Assembly: GCF_000479005.1 (NCBI RefSeq)
Contig: NZ_AWXC01000062.1
Location: 1 to 64,000 of the forward strand
Reading direction: 5' to 3'
Origin: Prevotella sp. BV3P1
GTDB lineage: Bacteria > Bacteroidota > Bacteroidia > Bacteroidales > Bacteroidaceae
DNA: 64,000 bases
Of this stretch, positions 53,358-64,000 are shown piece by piece (the stretch's first letter is position 1; every line of letters starts with the position of its first letter). The notes under the pieces were generated by a model, which worked only from the letters and a program-made list of their open reading frames with translations, ran no database searches and had not been told where the DNA came from. Made by a program: the position numbers and the translations under genes.

Positions 53358-54237
53358 AAGCCGCATCGCATGCATTATTTTTGGTCGCGTAAGTTGCTTT
53401 CCTTTCCATCATCTTTGCTTCCACCCATAGTTTATCCATTTCCTTCAACGTCATATCAGTCAGTTGCTTGCCTTTCTTCAACGTTTGCTGTTCTACATAG
53501 TTGAAACGACGGATAAACTTTTGGTTAGTCATCTCCAAAGCATTCTCTGGATTCAGATGATACAAGCGTGCGGCGTTAATGACGGAGAAGAGAAAATCAC
53601 CGAGTTCACTCGTTGCTTTCTCTTGACTATGCTGATTCAATTCCACCTCCAACTCGTTTAACTCCTCACGAACCTTATCCCATACGTCTTCACGCTGTTT
53701 CCAGTCGAACCCTACGTTGCGGGCTTTGTCCTGAATGCGGTAAGCCTTGATAAGGGATGGTAGTGAATCAGGCACACCCGAGAGCACTGTTTTGTTTCCA
53801 TCTTTCTCCTTTTGTTTAATCTGCTCCCAGGTTTGTTCCACCTGTTGCTCCGTTTTAGGGTTGTCGGTCGGTGCGTTAACTTCGACCGTTCTTCCTTGTT
53901 TGGGATCACCCTCCCATCCTGTCCAGTCGATGAACGGATGGCGAAACATCAGCTTGTCGGCCTGCTTGTTGCATACATCTGCCAAATCGAAGTCGCGTGT
54001 TTCCTCTCCTAAGATGGAATAGAACAGCACATGCTCCATGACATCGCCCAACTCCTTGCAAATGTTTTTCTTATCATCGTTCAAAAGCGCGTCGCAAAGT
54101 TCGTAAACCTCTTCTATCGTATTGGGTCTGAGGCTCTCATTGGTCTGCTTTCTGTCCCAAGGACACTCTTTTCGCAATCGCTCTTGGACATCGAGCAAAC
54201 GACTAAAAGCCGCCAGCTTTTCTTCTTTCGTGTGCAT
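53341..54237 (-). CDS. mazG: MazG nucleoside triphosphate pyrophosphohydrolase
   Basis: The 298-residue enzyme hydrolyses NTPs and dNTPs to monophosphates, cleaning nucleotide pools. The N-terminal MazG module has CPWDRKQTNESLRPNTIEEV, then ELCDALLNDDKKNICKELGD with the EExxE and ExxD metal ligands. A second, weaker module follows (WDKVREELNELEVELNQHSQ, ATSELGDFLFSVINAARL). The start MHTKEEKL at 54237 is preferred over a Met 13 codons upstream, which would cross the TACTTTTG -7 box (54265-54258). Its last residues (SNESH) are encoded by a 22-bp repeat unit. Confidence 0.94.
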   Translation of the reverse strand: MHTKEEKLAAFSRLLDVQERLRKECPWDRKQTNESLRPNTIEEVYELCDALLNDDKKNICKELGDVMEHVLFYSILGEETRDFDLADVCNKQADKLMFRHPFIDWTGWEGDPKQGRTVEVNAPTDNPKTEQQVEQTWEQIKQKEKDGNKTVLSGVPDSLPSLIKAYRIQDKARNVGFDWKQREDVWDKVREELNELEVELNQHSQEKATSELGDFLFSVINAARLYHLNPENALEMTNQKFIRRFNYVEQQTLKKGKQLTDMTLKEMDKLWVEAKMMERKATYATKNNACDAASNESH

Positions 54238-54338
54238 ATAGGTGTTTTTTATTACGGCAAAAGTAATCATTTTCAATTGAATTTTCGTAATTTTGCAACG
54301 ATTTATACGAATTTATTATTTAAGCAGAAATACATCAA

Positions 54339-56981
54339 ATGGAATTAGCAAGTAAGTATGATCCCAAAGAAGTGGAATCAAAATGGTATGAGTATTGGCT
54401 GAACCACAAACTTTTCAGTTCAAAACCTGACGGACGCGAACCTTATACGGTTGTCATACCTCCACCCAACGTCACTGGCGTTTTGCACATGGGACACATG
54501 CTCAACAATACCATTCAAGATATATTGGTGCGCCGCGCCCGTATGGAAGGCAAGAATGCCTGCTGGGTACCGGGCACAGACCATGCATCGATTGCCACGG
54601 AAGCCAAAGTGGTGGCACGACTGAAAGAACAGGGCATCAACAAGACTGACTTGTCAAGAGAGGAGTTTTTGAAGCATGCCTGGGACTGGACGCACGAACA
54701 CGGCGGCATCATCCTGAAGCAACTGCGTCGCCTCGGTGCTTCTTGCGACTGGGATCGCACGGCGTTCACCATGGACGAGAAGCGTTCGGAGAGCGTCATC
54801 AAGGTGTTCTGTGACCTCTACAACAAGGGACTCATATACCGCGGCGTGCGCATGGTGAATTGGGATCCACAGGCTCAGACGGCCCTCAGTGACGAGGAGG
54901 TGATTTATAAGGACGAACATTCCAAACTGTATTACCTGCGCTACAACGTTGTGGAAGAACCCGGCAAGTATGCCGTTGTGGCGACCACGCGTCCGGAAAC
55001 CATCATGGGAGACACGGCCATGTGCATCAACCCCAACGATCCCAAAAATCAATGGCTGAGGGGTAAGCACGTCATCGTGCCACTCGTAGGCAGGGAGATT
55101 CCAGTTATAGAAGACGACTACGTGGATATCGAGTTCGGAACGGGCTGTCTCAAAGTGACACCGGCGCACGACATCAACGACCATGCCTTGGGTTTGAAAC
55201 ACGGACTGCAAACCATTGACATCTTCAACGACAACGGTACCCTCTCCGAAGCGGCTGGGCTGTATGTGGGCATGGACCGCATGGAAGTGCGCAAGCAAAT
55301 TGCCAAAGACCTGGAGAAAGCGGGATTGATGGAAAAGGTGGAAGACTATGACAACAAGGTGGGCTATTCCGAGCGCACCCATGTGCCCATTGAGCCGAAG
55401 CTATCCACACAGTGGTTCCTCAAAATGCAACACTTTGCCGACCTGGCCTTGCAGCCAGTGATGGACGATGACATACAATTTTACCCATCAAAGTATAAGA
55501 ACACCTACCGCCACTGGCTGGAGAACATCAAGGATTGGTGCATCAGTAGGCAACTGTGGTGGGGACACCGCATACCAGCCTACTACTTCACGGTAGACGG
55601 CAAGCAAGAGGTTGTGGTGGCCAAGAGTGCGGAGGAAGCACTGGAGCTGGCCCGAAAGAAGGACAATGCGCTGACCATGGAGCAGCTGGAGCAAGACAGT
55701 GACTGTCTGGACACTTGGTTCTCTTCATGGCTGTGGCCAATCTCACTCTTTGATGGCATCAACCATCCCGACAACGAGGAAATCAACTACTACTACCCCA
55801 CGGCTGACCTGATTACCGGTCCCGACATCATCTTCTTCTGGGTGGCACGCATGATCATGGCCGGATACGAGTATAAAGGGCAGATGCCTTTCAAGCATGT
55901 GTACTTCACGGGCATTGTTCGTGACAAATTGGGGCGTAAGATGAGCAAGAGCCTCGGCAACTCTCCCGACCCCATCTCGCTGATAGACCAATACGGTGCC
56001 GACGGTGTGCGCATGGGTATGATGCTCAGTGCGCCGGCGGGCAACGACATCCTCTTTGATGAAAGCCTGTGCGAGCAAGGTCGCAACTTCAACAACAAGA
56101 TTTGGAATGCCTTCCGATTGGTAAAAGGATGGGAAGTGGTTGACGGCGAACAGCCCAACGCCTGCAAGCTGGCGACAGCGTGGTTCGAGGCAAAACTGCG
56201 CGTCACAAACGAAGAAGTGAACGACCTGTTTGCCAAATATCGTATCTCTGAAGCCCTCATGGTGGTGTATCGCCTGTTCTGGGACGAGTTTTCCAGTTGG
56301 TATTTGGAAATGGTCAAGCCAGCCTACGGATCCCCCATTGACCGAACAACCTACGAGGCTACCTTGAAGTACTTTAATGTATTGCTCAAGATGCTGCATC
56401 CTTTCATGCCATTCATCACCGAAGAACTGTGGCAACACCTGTACACACGCGGTGAAGGAGCATCGATTATGCGCGAGAAGTTGGACATCGCAGAGCCTAC
56501 GGACGCTAATCGAACGCTGACAGAAGACATTGAAAAGGTAAAACAAATCGTGAGTGGCGTGCGCACTGTACGCAACCAAAAGAACATTTCACCAAAGGAC
56601 GAACTGGAGCTTATTGCCATCTCCAACAACAACCATGCGGTTTATAACGACATCATCACCAAGATGGCCAACCTGAAAGACATTGAGGTGGCGGAAGAAA
56701 AGCCATCAGACGCAGCCTTGTTCATGGTGGGTACCGATGAATTTGCCGTGCCAGTGGGCAACTTGATTGACGTAGCAGCCGAACTCAAGAAGCAGGAAGA
56801 CCAGCTCAAACATCTTGAAGGATTCTTGGCTGGCATCAAGAAAAAGCTCGCTAACGAGAAGTTCGTAGCCAATGCTCCGGAAGCTGTCGTGGCACTGGAG
56901 CGCAAGAAACAGAGCGACTCGGAGGAGAAAATTGCCTCGTTGCGGCAATCAATAACAGAGTTGAAGCATAAAACATCATGA
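54339..56981 (+). CDS. valS: Valyl-tRNA synthetase
   Basis: The 880-residue class Ia synthetase charges tRNA-Val. The HIGH motif reads HMGH at residues 50-53 ([18 protein letters not shown]) and the KMSKS motif starts at Lys534. The editing domain ([35 protein letters not shown]) and a C-terminal coiled coil ([20 protein letters not shown]) are intact. A TAATTTTG -7 box is at 54288-54295. No T-box is visible. The stop overlaps the next start (ATGA). Confidence 0.97.
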   Translation: MELASKYDPKEVESKWYEYWLNHKLFSSKPDGREPYTVVIPPPNVTGVLHMGHMLNNTIQDILVRRARMEGKNACWVPGTDHASIATEAKVVARLKEQGINKTDLSREEFLKHAWDWTHEHGGIILKQLRRLGASCDWDRTAFTMDEKRSESVIKVFCDLYNKGLIYRGVRMVNWDPQAQTALSDEEVIYKDEHSKLYYLRYNVVEEPGKYAVVATTRPETIMGDTAMCINPNDPKNQWLRGKHVIVPLVGREIPVIEDDYVDIEFGTGCLKVTPAHDINDHALGLKHGLQTIDIFNDNGTLSEAAGLYVGMDRMEVRKQIAKDLEKAGLMEKVEDYDNKVGYSERTHVPIEPKLSTQWFLKMQHFADLALQPVMDDDIQFYPSKYKNTYRHWLENIKDWCISRQLWWGHRIPAYYFTVDGKQEVVVAKSAEEALELARKKDNALTMEQLEQDSDCLDTWFSSWLWPISLFDGINHPDNEEINYYYPTADLITGPDIIFFWVARMIMAGYEYKGQMPFKHVYFTGIVRDKLGRKMSKSLGNSPDPISLIDQYGADGVRMGMMLSAPAGNDILFDESLCEQGRNFNNKIWNAFRLVKGWEVVDGEQPNACKLATAWFEAKLRVTNEEVNDLFAKYRISEALMVVYRLFWDEFSSWYLEMVKPAYGSPIDRTTYEATLKYFNVLLKMLHPFMPFITEELWQHLYTRGEGASIMREKLDIAEPTDANRTLTEDIEKVKQIVSGVRTVRNQKNISPKDELELIAISNNNHAVYNDIITKMANLKDIEVAEEKPSDAALFMVGTDEFAVPVGNLIDVAAELKKQEDQLKHLEGFLAGIKKKLANEKFVANAPEAVVALERKKQSDSEEKIASLRQSITELKHKTS

Positions 56982-58204
56982 TGAACAGAAGGAAACGATT
57001 GTTTTGGTGGGTGATTCTGGCCTGCACGATAATACTCTCTTCGTGCAACGAGGATGAGCCTGTAAACGTTGAGGACTTCAACAAGCAGACCATACTGGTT
57101 TACATGCCTTGGTCAGGCGATTCGAATTTCAGCGGGCTGTATAACTTTTTCAAGGAAAACCTGGACAGCATTGAGTCGGGAATAAAAGCCCAGAAAGGGT
57201 TGAGAAGCTCACGACTGGTGGTTTTTCTCAGCAAATCGGCCACTGAATCCAAATTGTACGAGGTAAGGTATGAGAACAACGTGCTTGTGCACAAACCCAT
57301 CAAAACCTATTCGGGACACCCATACACGACAGCAAGCGGCATCGCAGAAATCATCAACGACACGAAGTCGGCTGCGGAAGCCTTGAACTATGCCATGATT
57401 ATTGGGTGCCACGGAACGGGTTGGACTTACAAGGCCAACTGGAAGAACTATCCATATCAGGCGAAGAGATACCACTTCATGATGCGACAACCCGCATCCA
57501 AATGGGAACGGACACGCTTTTTTGGCAGCGTGAGCGACCTGGAAAACTATGCGACAGACATCGAAGTGCTGGCTGAGGGCATTGCCCAGACGGGTACTAA
57601 AATGCAGTATGTCATGTTTGACGACTGTTACATGGCCAACATCGAAACGGCTTACATGCTGAAAGACGTATGTAACTTCTTAATTGGATCGACCTCAGAA
57701 ATCATTGCAATCGGCATGCCTTACGCATCCATGTGGGCCAGTTTGGCCACGCCAACGCCCAACTATGCCACGGCAGTGAGCAAGTTTCATGAGTTTTATT
57801 CAAACTACACGGTACCCTGTGGCACCATCGCCGTGATTGATTGCCGTAAAGTAGAAGGCCTGGCCAACGTCATGCGGGACATCAATTCCGCTTTTACCTT
57901 AGACGACGCACTGCGAGACAGCATCCAAGTACTGGATGGTTTCAATCCAAACATCTTTTTTGACTTGGGTGACTATGTGGACAAACTGTGTCAAGACGAG
58001 AGAATGAAAGCAAAGTTCAATGACCAATTGGCCAAGGTAGTACGCTGCAAGAGCGCGACGGGTTCAGTCTATTCGTATCTCTATGGCTCCCCCAAGTATA
58101 TCAAGGTCAAACACTTCAGCGGAATCACCATCTCCGACCCGACCCTGCATGTCGCACCTTCACGAGGATTGCGGAAAACTGGCTGGTGGAAAGCAACACA
58201 TTAG
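56978..58204 (+). CDS. Clostripain-family (C11) cysteine peptidase lipoprotein
   Basis: The 408-residue product has a lipoprotein signal ([10 protein letters not shown]). Its C11 domain has His145 in IIGCHGTGW and Cys217 in [11 protein letters not shown], the catalytic dyad of clostripain-like peptidases. [17 protein letters not shown] at the start and the ending TGWWKATH fit family members in Bacteroides and Prevotella. The ATG overlaps the valS stop by four bases, so it is translationally coupled to a housekeeping synthetase. Substrate unknown. Confidence 0.88.
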   Translation: MMNRRKRLFWWVILACTIILSSCNEDEPVNVEDFNKQTILVYMPWSGDSNFSGLYNFFKENLDSIESGIKAQKGLRSSRLVVFLSKSATESKLYEVRYENNVLVHKPIKTYSGHPYTTASGIAEIINDTKSAAEALNYAMIIGCHGTGWTYKANWKNYPYQAKRYHFMMRQPASKWERTRFFGSVSDLENYATDIEVLAEGIAQTGTKMQYVMFDDCYMANIETAYMLKDVCNFLIGSTSEIIAIGMPYASMWASLATPTPNYATAVSKFHEFYSNYTVPCGTIAVIDCRKVEGLANVMRDINSAFTLDDALRDSIQVLDGFNPNIFFDLGDYVDKLCQDERMKAKFNDQLAKVVRCKSATGSVYSYLYGSPKYIKVKHFSGITISDPTLHVAPSRGLRKTGWWKATH

Positions 58205-58302
58205 GTTATCGCCTTACGTCTTGTCAAGAACAGCTTCGCTTTTGCGAAAGCACTGCAATCAGCTGAAAAGCGCTAACCCGTGCGGTTGAGAATTCTTTCG
58301 AA

Positions 58303-59610
58303 TTAGAAAGAATAAGAAAGTCCAACAGACAGGTATTCCTTGTACATGAAATATCCATGATGATCGTCGCGCTTACGACTGTCATCAAACCGCGGATATA
58401 AGTACAGGTTGGTGGAGAGGTACTTGGTAAACTGTACAGTGAGTGTATTCTCCCACTCCATTTCGGTACGTTTGTAGGAGGTATAACCGTACAAGCGAGT
58501 CTTCCATCGAACCATATCAGAGAACTTCCATGTGAGATCAATGTTCAAACTCGAACCATAGTCGTCTACAGAATGCTTACCTTTTTCGATACCAAATCTT
58601 GTTACCAAATCTTCGCGTCCCACATAACGATAATGGTATGCAAACGGAGCTATGTTGACATTTCCCTTGAGCTTGCCCTTAAACCAGTCGACATTGAATC
58701 GCATACCCAAGGATAATTCAACGTTCAACGGAGAGAGAAAATCGGAGTACACGCGCTCGTCGTTATTACGAAAGCCACGCATGAACTGAGTGTTGGCAAT
58801 AAGTTGCAAGGAATAGTACCATCTCTTGGAGGCTTGCAGACCAAAGCTGCTCGTGTATCTGATATCGTCAGTATGGGTTTTAAGCGCGTGCAGGGTATCA
58901 CTCTTGGAGGTTTGGAATCCTAATTTCATCTCCAATTTATTGTCCCATTTCACTTTCTGTTTGTTGTTGTAATTGGCATTCAGCGACACAGTTCCCAGCA
59001 TCGAATAGTTGCTCTCGCCGGCCTTGTACCAGTTTCCCGATACGTAGTTTTGCAGGAATTGAAGATAGCCATCACCGGAGAATTGCCAGAAATTAGGCTT
59101 TTTGATGACGATGTCTACTGGAACAGGTAAAGCTTCGGTGGGTTTAGGAGCCACTTTTTCTACGATGGCGGTCTTCGTCTTAATGGTTGCATCTTGACTT
59201 GTAGAGACCTGGCCTTGTGCATCGAGACGTGTCTGCGTGTTCCGAACGAGATCAGGACGCTTCAAATAAACGCGGAGCAAAGCTCTCTCAAGCGTTTCGT
59301 TGAACATGGAATTGGTTACAGGGTCTTCAGACAGCCTGAACTGATTGTGGCTGATGTTATGGTAAAACGTCATGGGCAAAAACAATCTCGAGTATTTGCC
59401 ATTCTTGTCATTGAGCAAACTGTTCAATGACGCATTAACCTTCTGCAGCGAATCAAGCTGCATCTTATAGTTTTTCAGAGAATCTGTATACGTTTTTACG
59501 ATAGGAGCAACGGTATCCACTTGATGGTGTATAACGCCACGTAAACTCTCCCCATAAGCATTCATGGCAAGAGCGGACAAGAACAATAACGCTGTGCTTT
59601 TAAATTTCAT
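58303..59610 (-). CDS. DUF3078 outer-membrane-type protein
   Basis: The 435-residue product has a signal peptide (MKFKSTALLFLSALAMNAYG), a short coiled-coil-like section (SLKNYKMQLDSLQKVNASLN) and a long linker with a Pro stretch. The DUF3078 region follows from about residue 185 (NFWQFSGDGYLQFLQNYVSG, NWYKAGESNYSMLGTVSLNA), rich in amphipathic strands and ending LSVGLSYSF. A terminal Phe and strand pattern suggest an outer-membrane barrel. Function unknown. A TACCTTTG -7 box lies at 59642-59635 on the minus strand. Confidence 0.87.
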   Translation of the reverse strand: MKFKSTALLFLSALAMNAYGESLRGVIHHQVDTVAPIVKTYTDSLKNYKMQLDSLQKVNASLNSLLNDKNGKYSRLFLPMTFYHNISHNQFRLSEDPVTNSMFNETLERALLRVYLKRPDLVRNTQTRLDAQGQVSTSQDATIKTKTAIVEKVAPKPTEALPVPVDIVIKKPNFWQFSGDGYLQFLQNYVSGNWYKAGESNYSMLGTVSLNANYNNKQKVKWDNKLEMKLGFQTSKSDTLHALKTHTDDIRYTSSFGLQASKRWYYSLQLIANTQFMRGFRNNDERVYSDFLSPLNVELSLGMRFNVDWFKGKLKGNVNIAPFAYHYRYVGREDLVTRFGIEKGKHSVDDYGSSLNIDLTWKFSDMVRWKTRLYGYTSYKRTEMEWENTLTVQFTKYLSTNLYLYPRFDDSRKRDDHHGYFMYKEYLSVGLSYSF

Positions 59611-59662
59611 TTTATGAATTGTTTTGTATGGTTGCAAAGGTAATAATAAAAAATGACAGTTG

Positions 59663-59694
59663 CTTGTTTGTTTCGCAATTTTATGCTAACTTTG
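59663..59694 (+). promoter_or_regulatory. Promoter of pyrG-yidC-dpp5
   Basis: CTTG (59663-59666), 20 nt and TAACTTTG (59687-59694) fit the consensus. Leader about 37 nt to the GTG at 59738. Confidence 0.7.
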
Positions 59695-59719
59695 CAACTT
59701 GTATTTTTGTGACATTTAA

Positions 59720-61345
<1,626 letters not shown>

Positions 61346-61352
61346 TCAAGAA

Positions 61353-63248
61353 ATGGATAAAAATACTATTACCGGACTCGTACTGATGGGTCTGCTGCTG
61401 ATTGGGTTCAGCTGGTGGTCGCAACCCTCTTCCGAACAAAAGGCAGAAATGATGCGCCAGGACTCCATTGCTGCGGTCATGAAGCAAAAGGCAGAAACCA
61501 GCAAAAAGAATGCGGAAGCCAAACATTTGGCTGAACAGAAAGCTAAGCAAGAAGCTGACACCACGTCTCTTTTCCATGAAGCCTTGCAAGGTGAAGCCCA
61601 GGATATTGTTTTGAAAAACGAGAAACTGCAACTTACTTTGAACACGAAAGGAGGAACAGTCACCAAAGCTGTGATTAAGGGATTCAAGGACAAAGAAGGA
61701 AATAAGGATGTAACGTTGCTGGATGAAAATGTTCATAGTTTGAACTTCACCCTATCAACCAAAGATACCAACATCGCTACTCAAGACCTTTTCTTCCAAC
61801 CTTCGGCACAAACAGACTCAACCGTTACGCTCACAGCCAATGCGGGTCAGGGGAAGTCTATGGTGCTTACCTATCGATTGGGGCCAAACTATCTCCTGCA
61901 CATGTCCATGCAAGTGAAGGGCATGAACGGTCTATTCGCGCCAGATACGAAAGTTATGAACGTGGACTGGAAAGACAAATGCAGGCAACAGGAGAAAGGT
62001 TTTACGTTTGAAAATCGCTATTCAACCCTTACTTATCACGAGGAAGATGGTGGCACAGACAAGCTCAGTGAGACTTCAGAGAAAGTAGATGAGCAGATCG
62101 ATAAGAAGATTGACTGGGTTGCTTTCAAGAACCAGTTCTTCTCAGCTGTGATGATTGCCAAGCACGACTTTAATACTGGTGCCTTGTTAACCAGCATTCC
62201 TCAGCAGAAAGGCAGTGGTTTCTTGAAAGAGTACGAAGCCAAATTGAAGACCTTCTTTGACCCAACTGGGCAAACACCATCTGAATTTGAATTCTATTTC
62301 GGCCCTAACAATTTCCGTTTACTCAACCGAGTTGAGCAACAGAGTACTTTCAATAAAGACCTCGAATTGCAGAGATTGGTATATCTTGGTTGGCCATTGT
62401 TCCGCATTATCAACCGTTGGTTCACCATCTATATATTCGATTGGCTGTCCAAATGGTTCCCCATGGGCGTAGTACTCATCTTAATCACCTTATTATTAAA
62501 GGTTATTACCTTCCCAATGGTTAAGAAGAGCTACATGAGTTCGGCCAAGATGCGTGTCTTAAAACCAAAACTCGAGGCTGCCACGGCTCAATATAATAAG
62601 CCTGAAGACCAGATGCAGAAGCAACAAGCCATGATGGCAGAATATTCCAAGTATGGCGTGAGTCCGCTTTCGGGCTGTCTGCCGATGCTTATTCAGATGC
62701 CTATTTGGATTGCGATGTTCAACTTTGTGCCAAACGCTATTCAACTACGTGGAGAAAGTTTCCTTTGGATTAACGACTTGAGTACATACGATCCAGTGAT
62801 TGAATGGAACAGAAACATTTGGCTCATTGGTGACCACCTGTCATTGACCTGTATTCTTTTCTGTGTGGCCAACGTGCTCTATAGCTGGATGACCATGCGC
62901 CAACAGCGCGATCAGATGGTGGGACAGCAGGCCGAACAAATGAAGATGATGCAATGGATGATGTATCTCATGCCAGTGATGTTCTTCTTCATGTTTAACG
63001 ATTATTCGTCAGGTCTTAACTTCTATTACTTTGTTTCACTATTCTTCAGTGCTGCCATCATGTGGACCTTGCGTAAGACGACCAACGATGAGAAGCTGCT
63101 CAAGATTCTTGAAGCAAGATATGAAGAGAACAAAGCGAACCCGAAGAAGCTAAGTGGCATGGCGGCTCGTTTGCAAGCCATGCAGGAACAACAGCAAGCC
63201 ATGCAACGCAAAAGAGAAGAACTCGAAAGGAAAAAACGTAAACTATAA
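61353..63248 (+). CDS. yidC: Membrane protein insertase YidC
   Basis: The 631-residue protein inserts and folds inner-membrane proteins, alone or with Sec. It has an N-terminal membrane anchor (residues 6-21, ITGLVLMGLLLIGFSWW), a charged linker and a large periplasmic P1 domain (about 75-340). The five-helix Oxa1 core follows, with PMGVVLILITLLLKVITFPM, MAEYSKYGVSPLSGCLPMLI and the membrane-embedded Arg-type region. The C-terminal tail is highly basic (QRKREELERKKRKL). It lies between pyrG and a peptidase gene with gaps of 7 and 5 nt. Confidence 0.97.
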   Translation: MDKNTITGLVLMGLLLIGFSWWSQPSSEQKAEMMRQDSIAAVMKQKAETSKKNAEAKHLAEQKAKQEADTTSLFHEALQGEAQDIVLKNEKLQLTLNTKGGTVTKAVIKGFKDKEGNKDVTLLDENVHSLNFTLSTKDTNIATQDLFFQPSAQTDSTVTLTANAGQGKSMVLTYRLGPNYLLHMSMQVKGMNGLFAPDTKVMNVDWKDKCRQQEKGFTFENRYSTLTYHEEDGGTDKLSETSEKVDEQIDKKIDWVAFKNQFFSAVMIAKHDFNTGALLTSIPQQKGSGFLKEYEAKLKTFFDPTGQTPSEFEFYFGPNNFRLLNRVEQQSTFNKDLELQRLVYLGWPLFRIINRWFTIYIFDWLSKWFPMGVVLILITLLLKVITFPMVKKSYMSSAKMRVLKPKLEAATAQYNKPEDQMQKQQAMMAEYSKYGVSPLSGCLPMLIQMPIWIAMFNFVPNAIQLRGESFLWINDLSTYDPVIEWNRNIWLIGDHLSLTCILFCVANVLYSWMTMRQQRDQMVGQQAEQMKMMQWMMYLMPVMFFFMFNDYSSGLNFYYFVSLFFSAAIMWTLRKTTNDEKLLKILEARYEENKANPKKLSGMAARLQAMQEQQQAMQRKREELERKKRKL

Positions 63249-63253
63249 TAGGG

Positions 63254-64000
63254 ATGAAAAAAACAACACTCCTTTTAGCAACTGTCGCCCTCTTCTTTGG
63301 CGGCAGTTTTGCAAATGCACAAAACACCGTGAAAGATCAAAACGCAACATTCAAAGTGGGCAGTGACCTCATGACACCAGAAGCCTTATGGGCCATGGGA
63401 CGCATTGGTGGTGCCACTGCTTCACCAGATGGCAAACAAGTTGTCTACCAAGTAGGCTATTATAGTGTGAAACAAAACAAAAGTCAGCAGATGCTGTTCG
63501 TCATGGACGCAGACGGAAAAAACAAACGTCAGCTCACAACAGGACAGCAAAGCGAGACAGATGGAGCATGGATTGATCAGGGACGACGAATCGCATTCCT
63601 CACAGGAGGCCAGCTTTGGTCAATGAACTCCGACGGAAGTGACCGAAAACAGCTCACAAACAGCAACGTGGACATTGAGGGATTCAAGTTTTCACCAGAC
63701 GAAAGAAAAGTCATCCTCATCAAGTCACTTCCCTATCATGGCACCATCCAAGCCAATCCAGCAGACTTACCACTGGCTACAGGACGACTTGCTACTGACA
63801 TGAACTACCGCCATTGGGACCACTATGTTGAAACAATCGCGCACCCCTTCGTGGCAGACTACGACGGTTCAAGTATCAATGAAGGCGTAGACGTTTTGCA
63901 AGGCGAGCCTTTCGAGTGCCCAACCGCCCCTTTCGGAGGGACTGAACAGCTTGCTTGGAGTCCTGATTCAAAGTCCATTGCTTACACTTGTCGTAAGAAA
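63254..64000 (+). CDS. S9-family dipeptidyl peptidase, DPP5-like (cut by window end)
   Basis: The frame is open from an ATG at 63254 to the window edge (249 codons). It begins with a signal peptide (KKTTLLLATVALFFGGSFANA). LMTPEALWAMGRIGGATASP and YRHWDHYVETIAHPF closely resemble the N-terminal propeller of DPP5 from Porphyromonas, a periplasmic serine dipeptidyl peptidase. Only propeller sequence is inside the window, so the catalytic Ser, Asp and His cannot be checked. It follows yidC by 5 nt and is probably cotranscribed. Confidence 0.88.
   Translation, partial: MKKTTLLLATVALFFGGSFANAQNTVKDQNATFKVGSDLMTPEALWAMGRIGGATASPDGKQVVYQVGYYSVKQNKSQQMLFVMDADGKNKRQLTTGQQSETDGAWIDQGRRIAFLTGGQLWSMNSDGSDRKQLTNSNVDIEGFKFSPDERKVILIKSLPYHGTIQANPADLPLATGRLATDMNYRHWDHYVETIAHPFVADYDGSSINEGVDVLQGEPFECPTAPFGGTEQLAWSPDSKSIAYTCRKK

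Noticed and set aside
58083..58204. Possible frameshift at the C-terminus of the clostripain-like gene
   Set aside because: The annotated frame ends in TGWWKATH, which resembles the usual ending of this family, so the gene appears complete.

Overview
The window comes from a Bacteroidota chromosome, most likely a Prevotella-like member of the Bacteroidales. The evidence is a short primary sigma factor of about 287 residues, promoters of the TTTG-N19/21-TAnnTTTG type (several match fully), type IX secretion (T9SS) C-terminal domains, a fused nuoCD inside a complex I operon without nuoEFG, a membrane pyrophosphatase, paired S9 dipeptidyl peptidases with a POT peptide transporter, and small families such as DUF4230, DUF3078 and DUF805. 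The species cannot be named from the sequence alone. There is no prophage, transposase, CRISPR array, rRNA or tRNA that I can see; the one clear RNA gene is rnpB.

Layout. 1-3.7 kb (minus): a desulfoferrodoxin lacking one cysteine, a DUF1232 protein, a YihY/BrkB membrane protein and RNase P RNA. 4.1-9.1 kb (plus): HtrA/DegP protease, primary sigma factor, a secreted Lys-rich protein, then a compact HprK-like kinase / S24-S26 peptidase / PqqD-like set resembling a stripped RiPP maturation locus. 9.2-12.4 kb: DPP IV and a YhcC-type radical SAM protein fired from one interleaved divergent promoter. 12.9-19.9 kb: Bcp peroxiredoxin, an UpxY/NusG-like protein paired with an unusual TrpF-like protein, a 41-residue small gene, rpe, an ECF sigma factor, two DUF4230 proteins, and a PAP2 phosphatase fused to a barrel-like domain. 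20.6-31.2 kb: membrane pyrophosphatase, His-rich small membrane protein, POT transporter with an outer-membrane barrel and a LysM/PBP1 protein, a CHU_C-type secreted protein, uvrA and a DUF805 protein. 31.7-41.9 kb (minus): the ten-gene nuoA-N operon. 42.7-54.2 kb (minus): a T9SS cargo protein, a small membrane ORF, RluA-type synthase, dapA, EamA transporter, truA, a sigma / anti-sigma-like / Spy-like set, an L,D-transpeptidase, a small T9SS-type protein, rnz, a lipocalin-like lipoprotein and mazG. 54.3-64 kb: valS coupled to a clostripain-family lipoprotein, a DUF3078 protein, then pyrG-yidC and the 5' part of a DPP5-like peptidase cut by the window end.

Functionally this is mostly housekeeping (tRNA, nucleotide, lysine and respiratory functions) mixed with envelope stress control and peptide use: secreted DPP IV and DPP5 would release dipeptides and the POT carrier would import them. 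Energy conservation is represented by a donor-module-less complex I and an ion-pumping pyrophosphatase.

The most unusual material is non-coding. Three intergenic regions (781-1150 complement, 12407-12745, 20077-20446) carry one diverged repeat element of at least 340-370 bp. It has an identical 17-bp head, a compensating stem-loop, and further landmarks at fixed offsets (164/165, 322/323, and 359 in two copies), always downstream of a gene in sense orientation. Two other intergenic sites carry related 22-bp-period tandem repeats.
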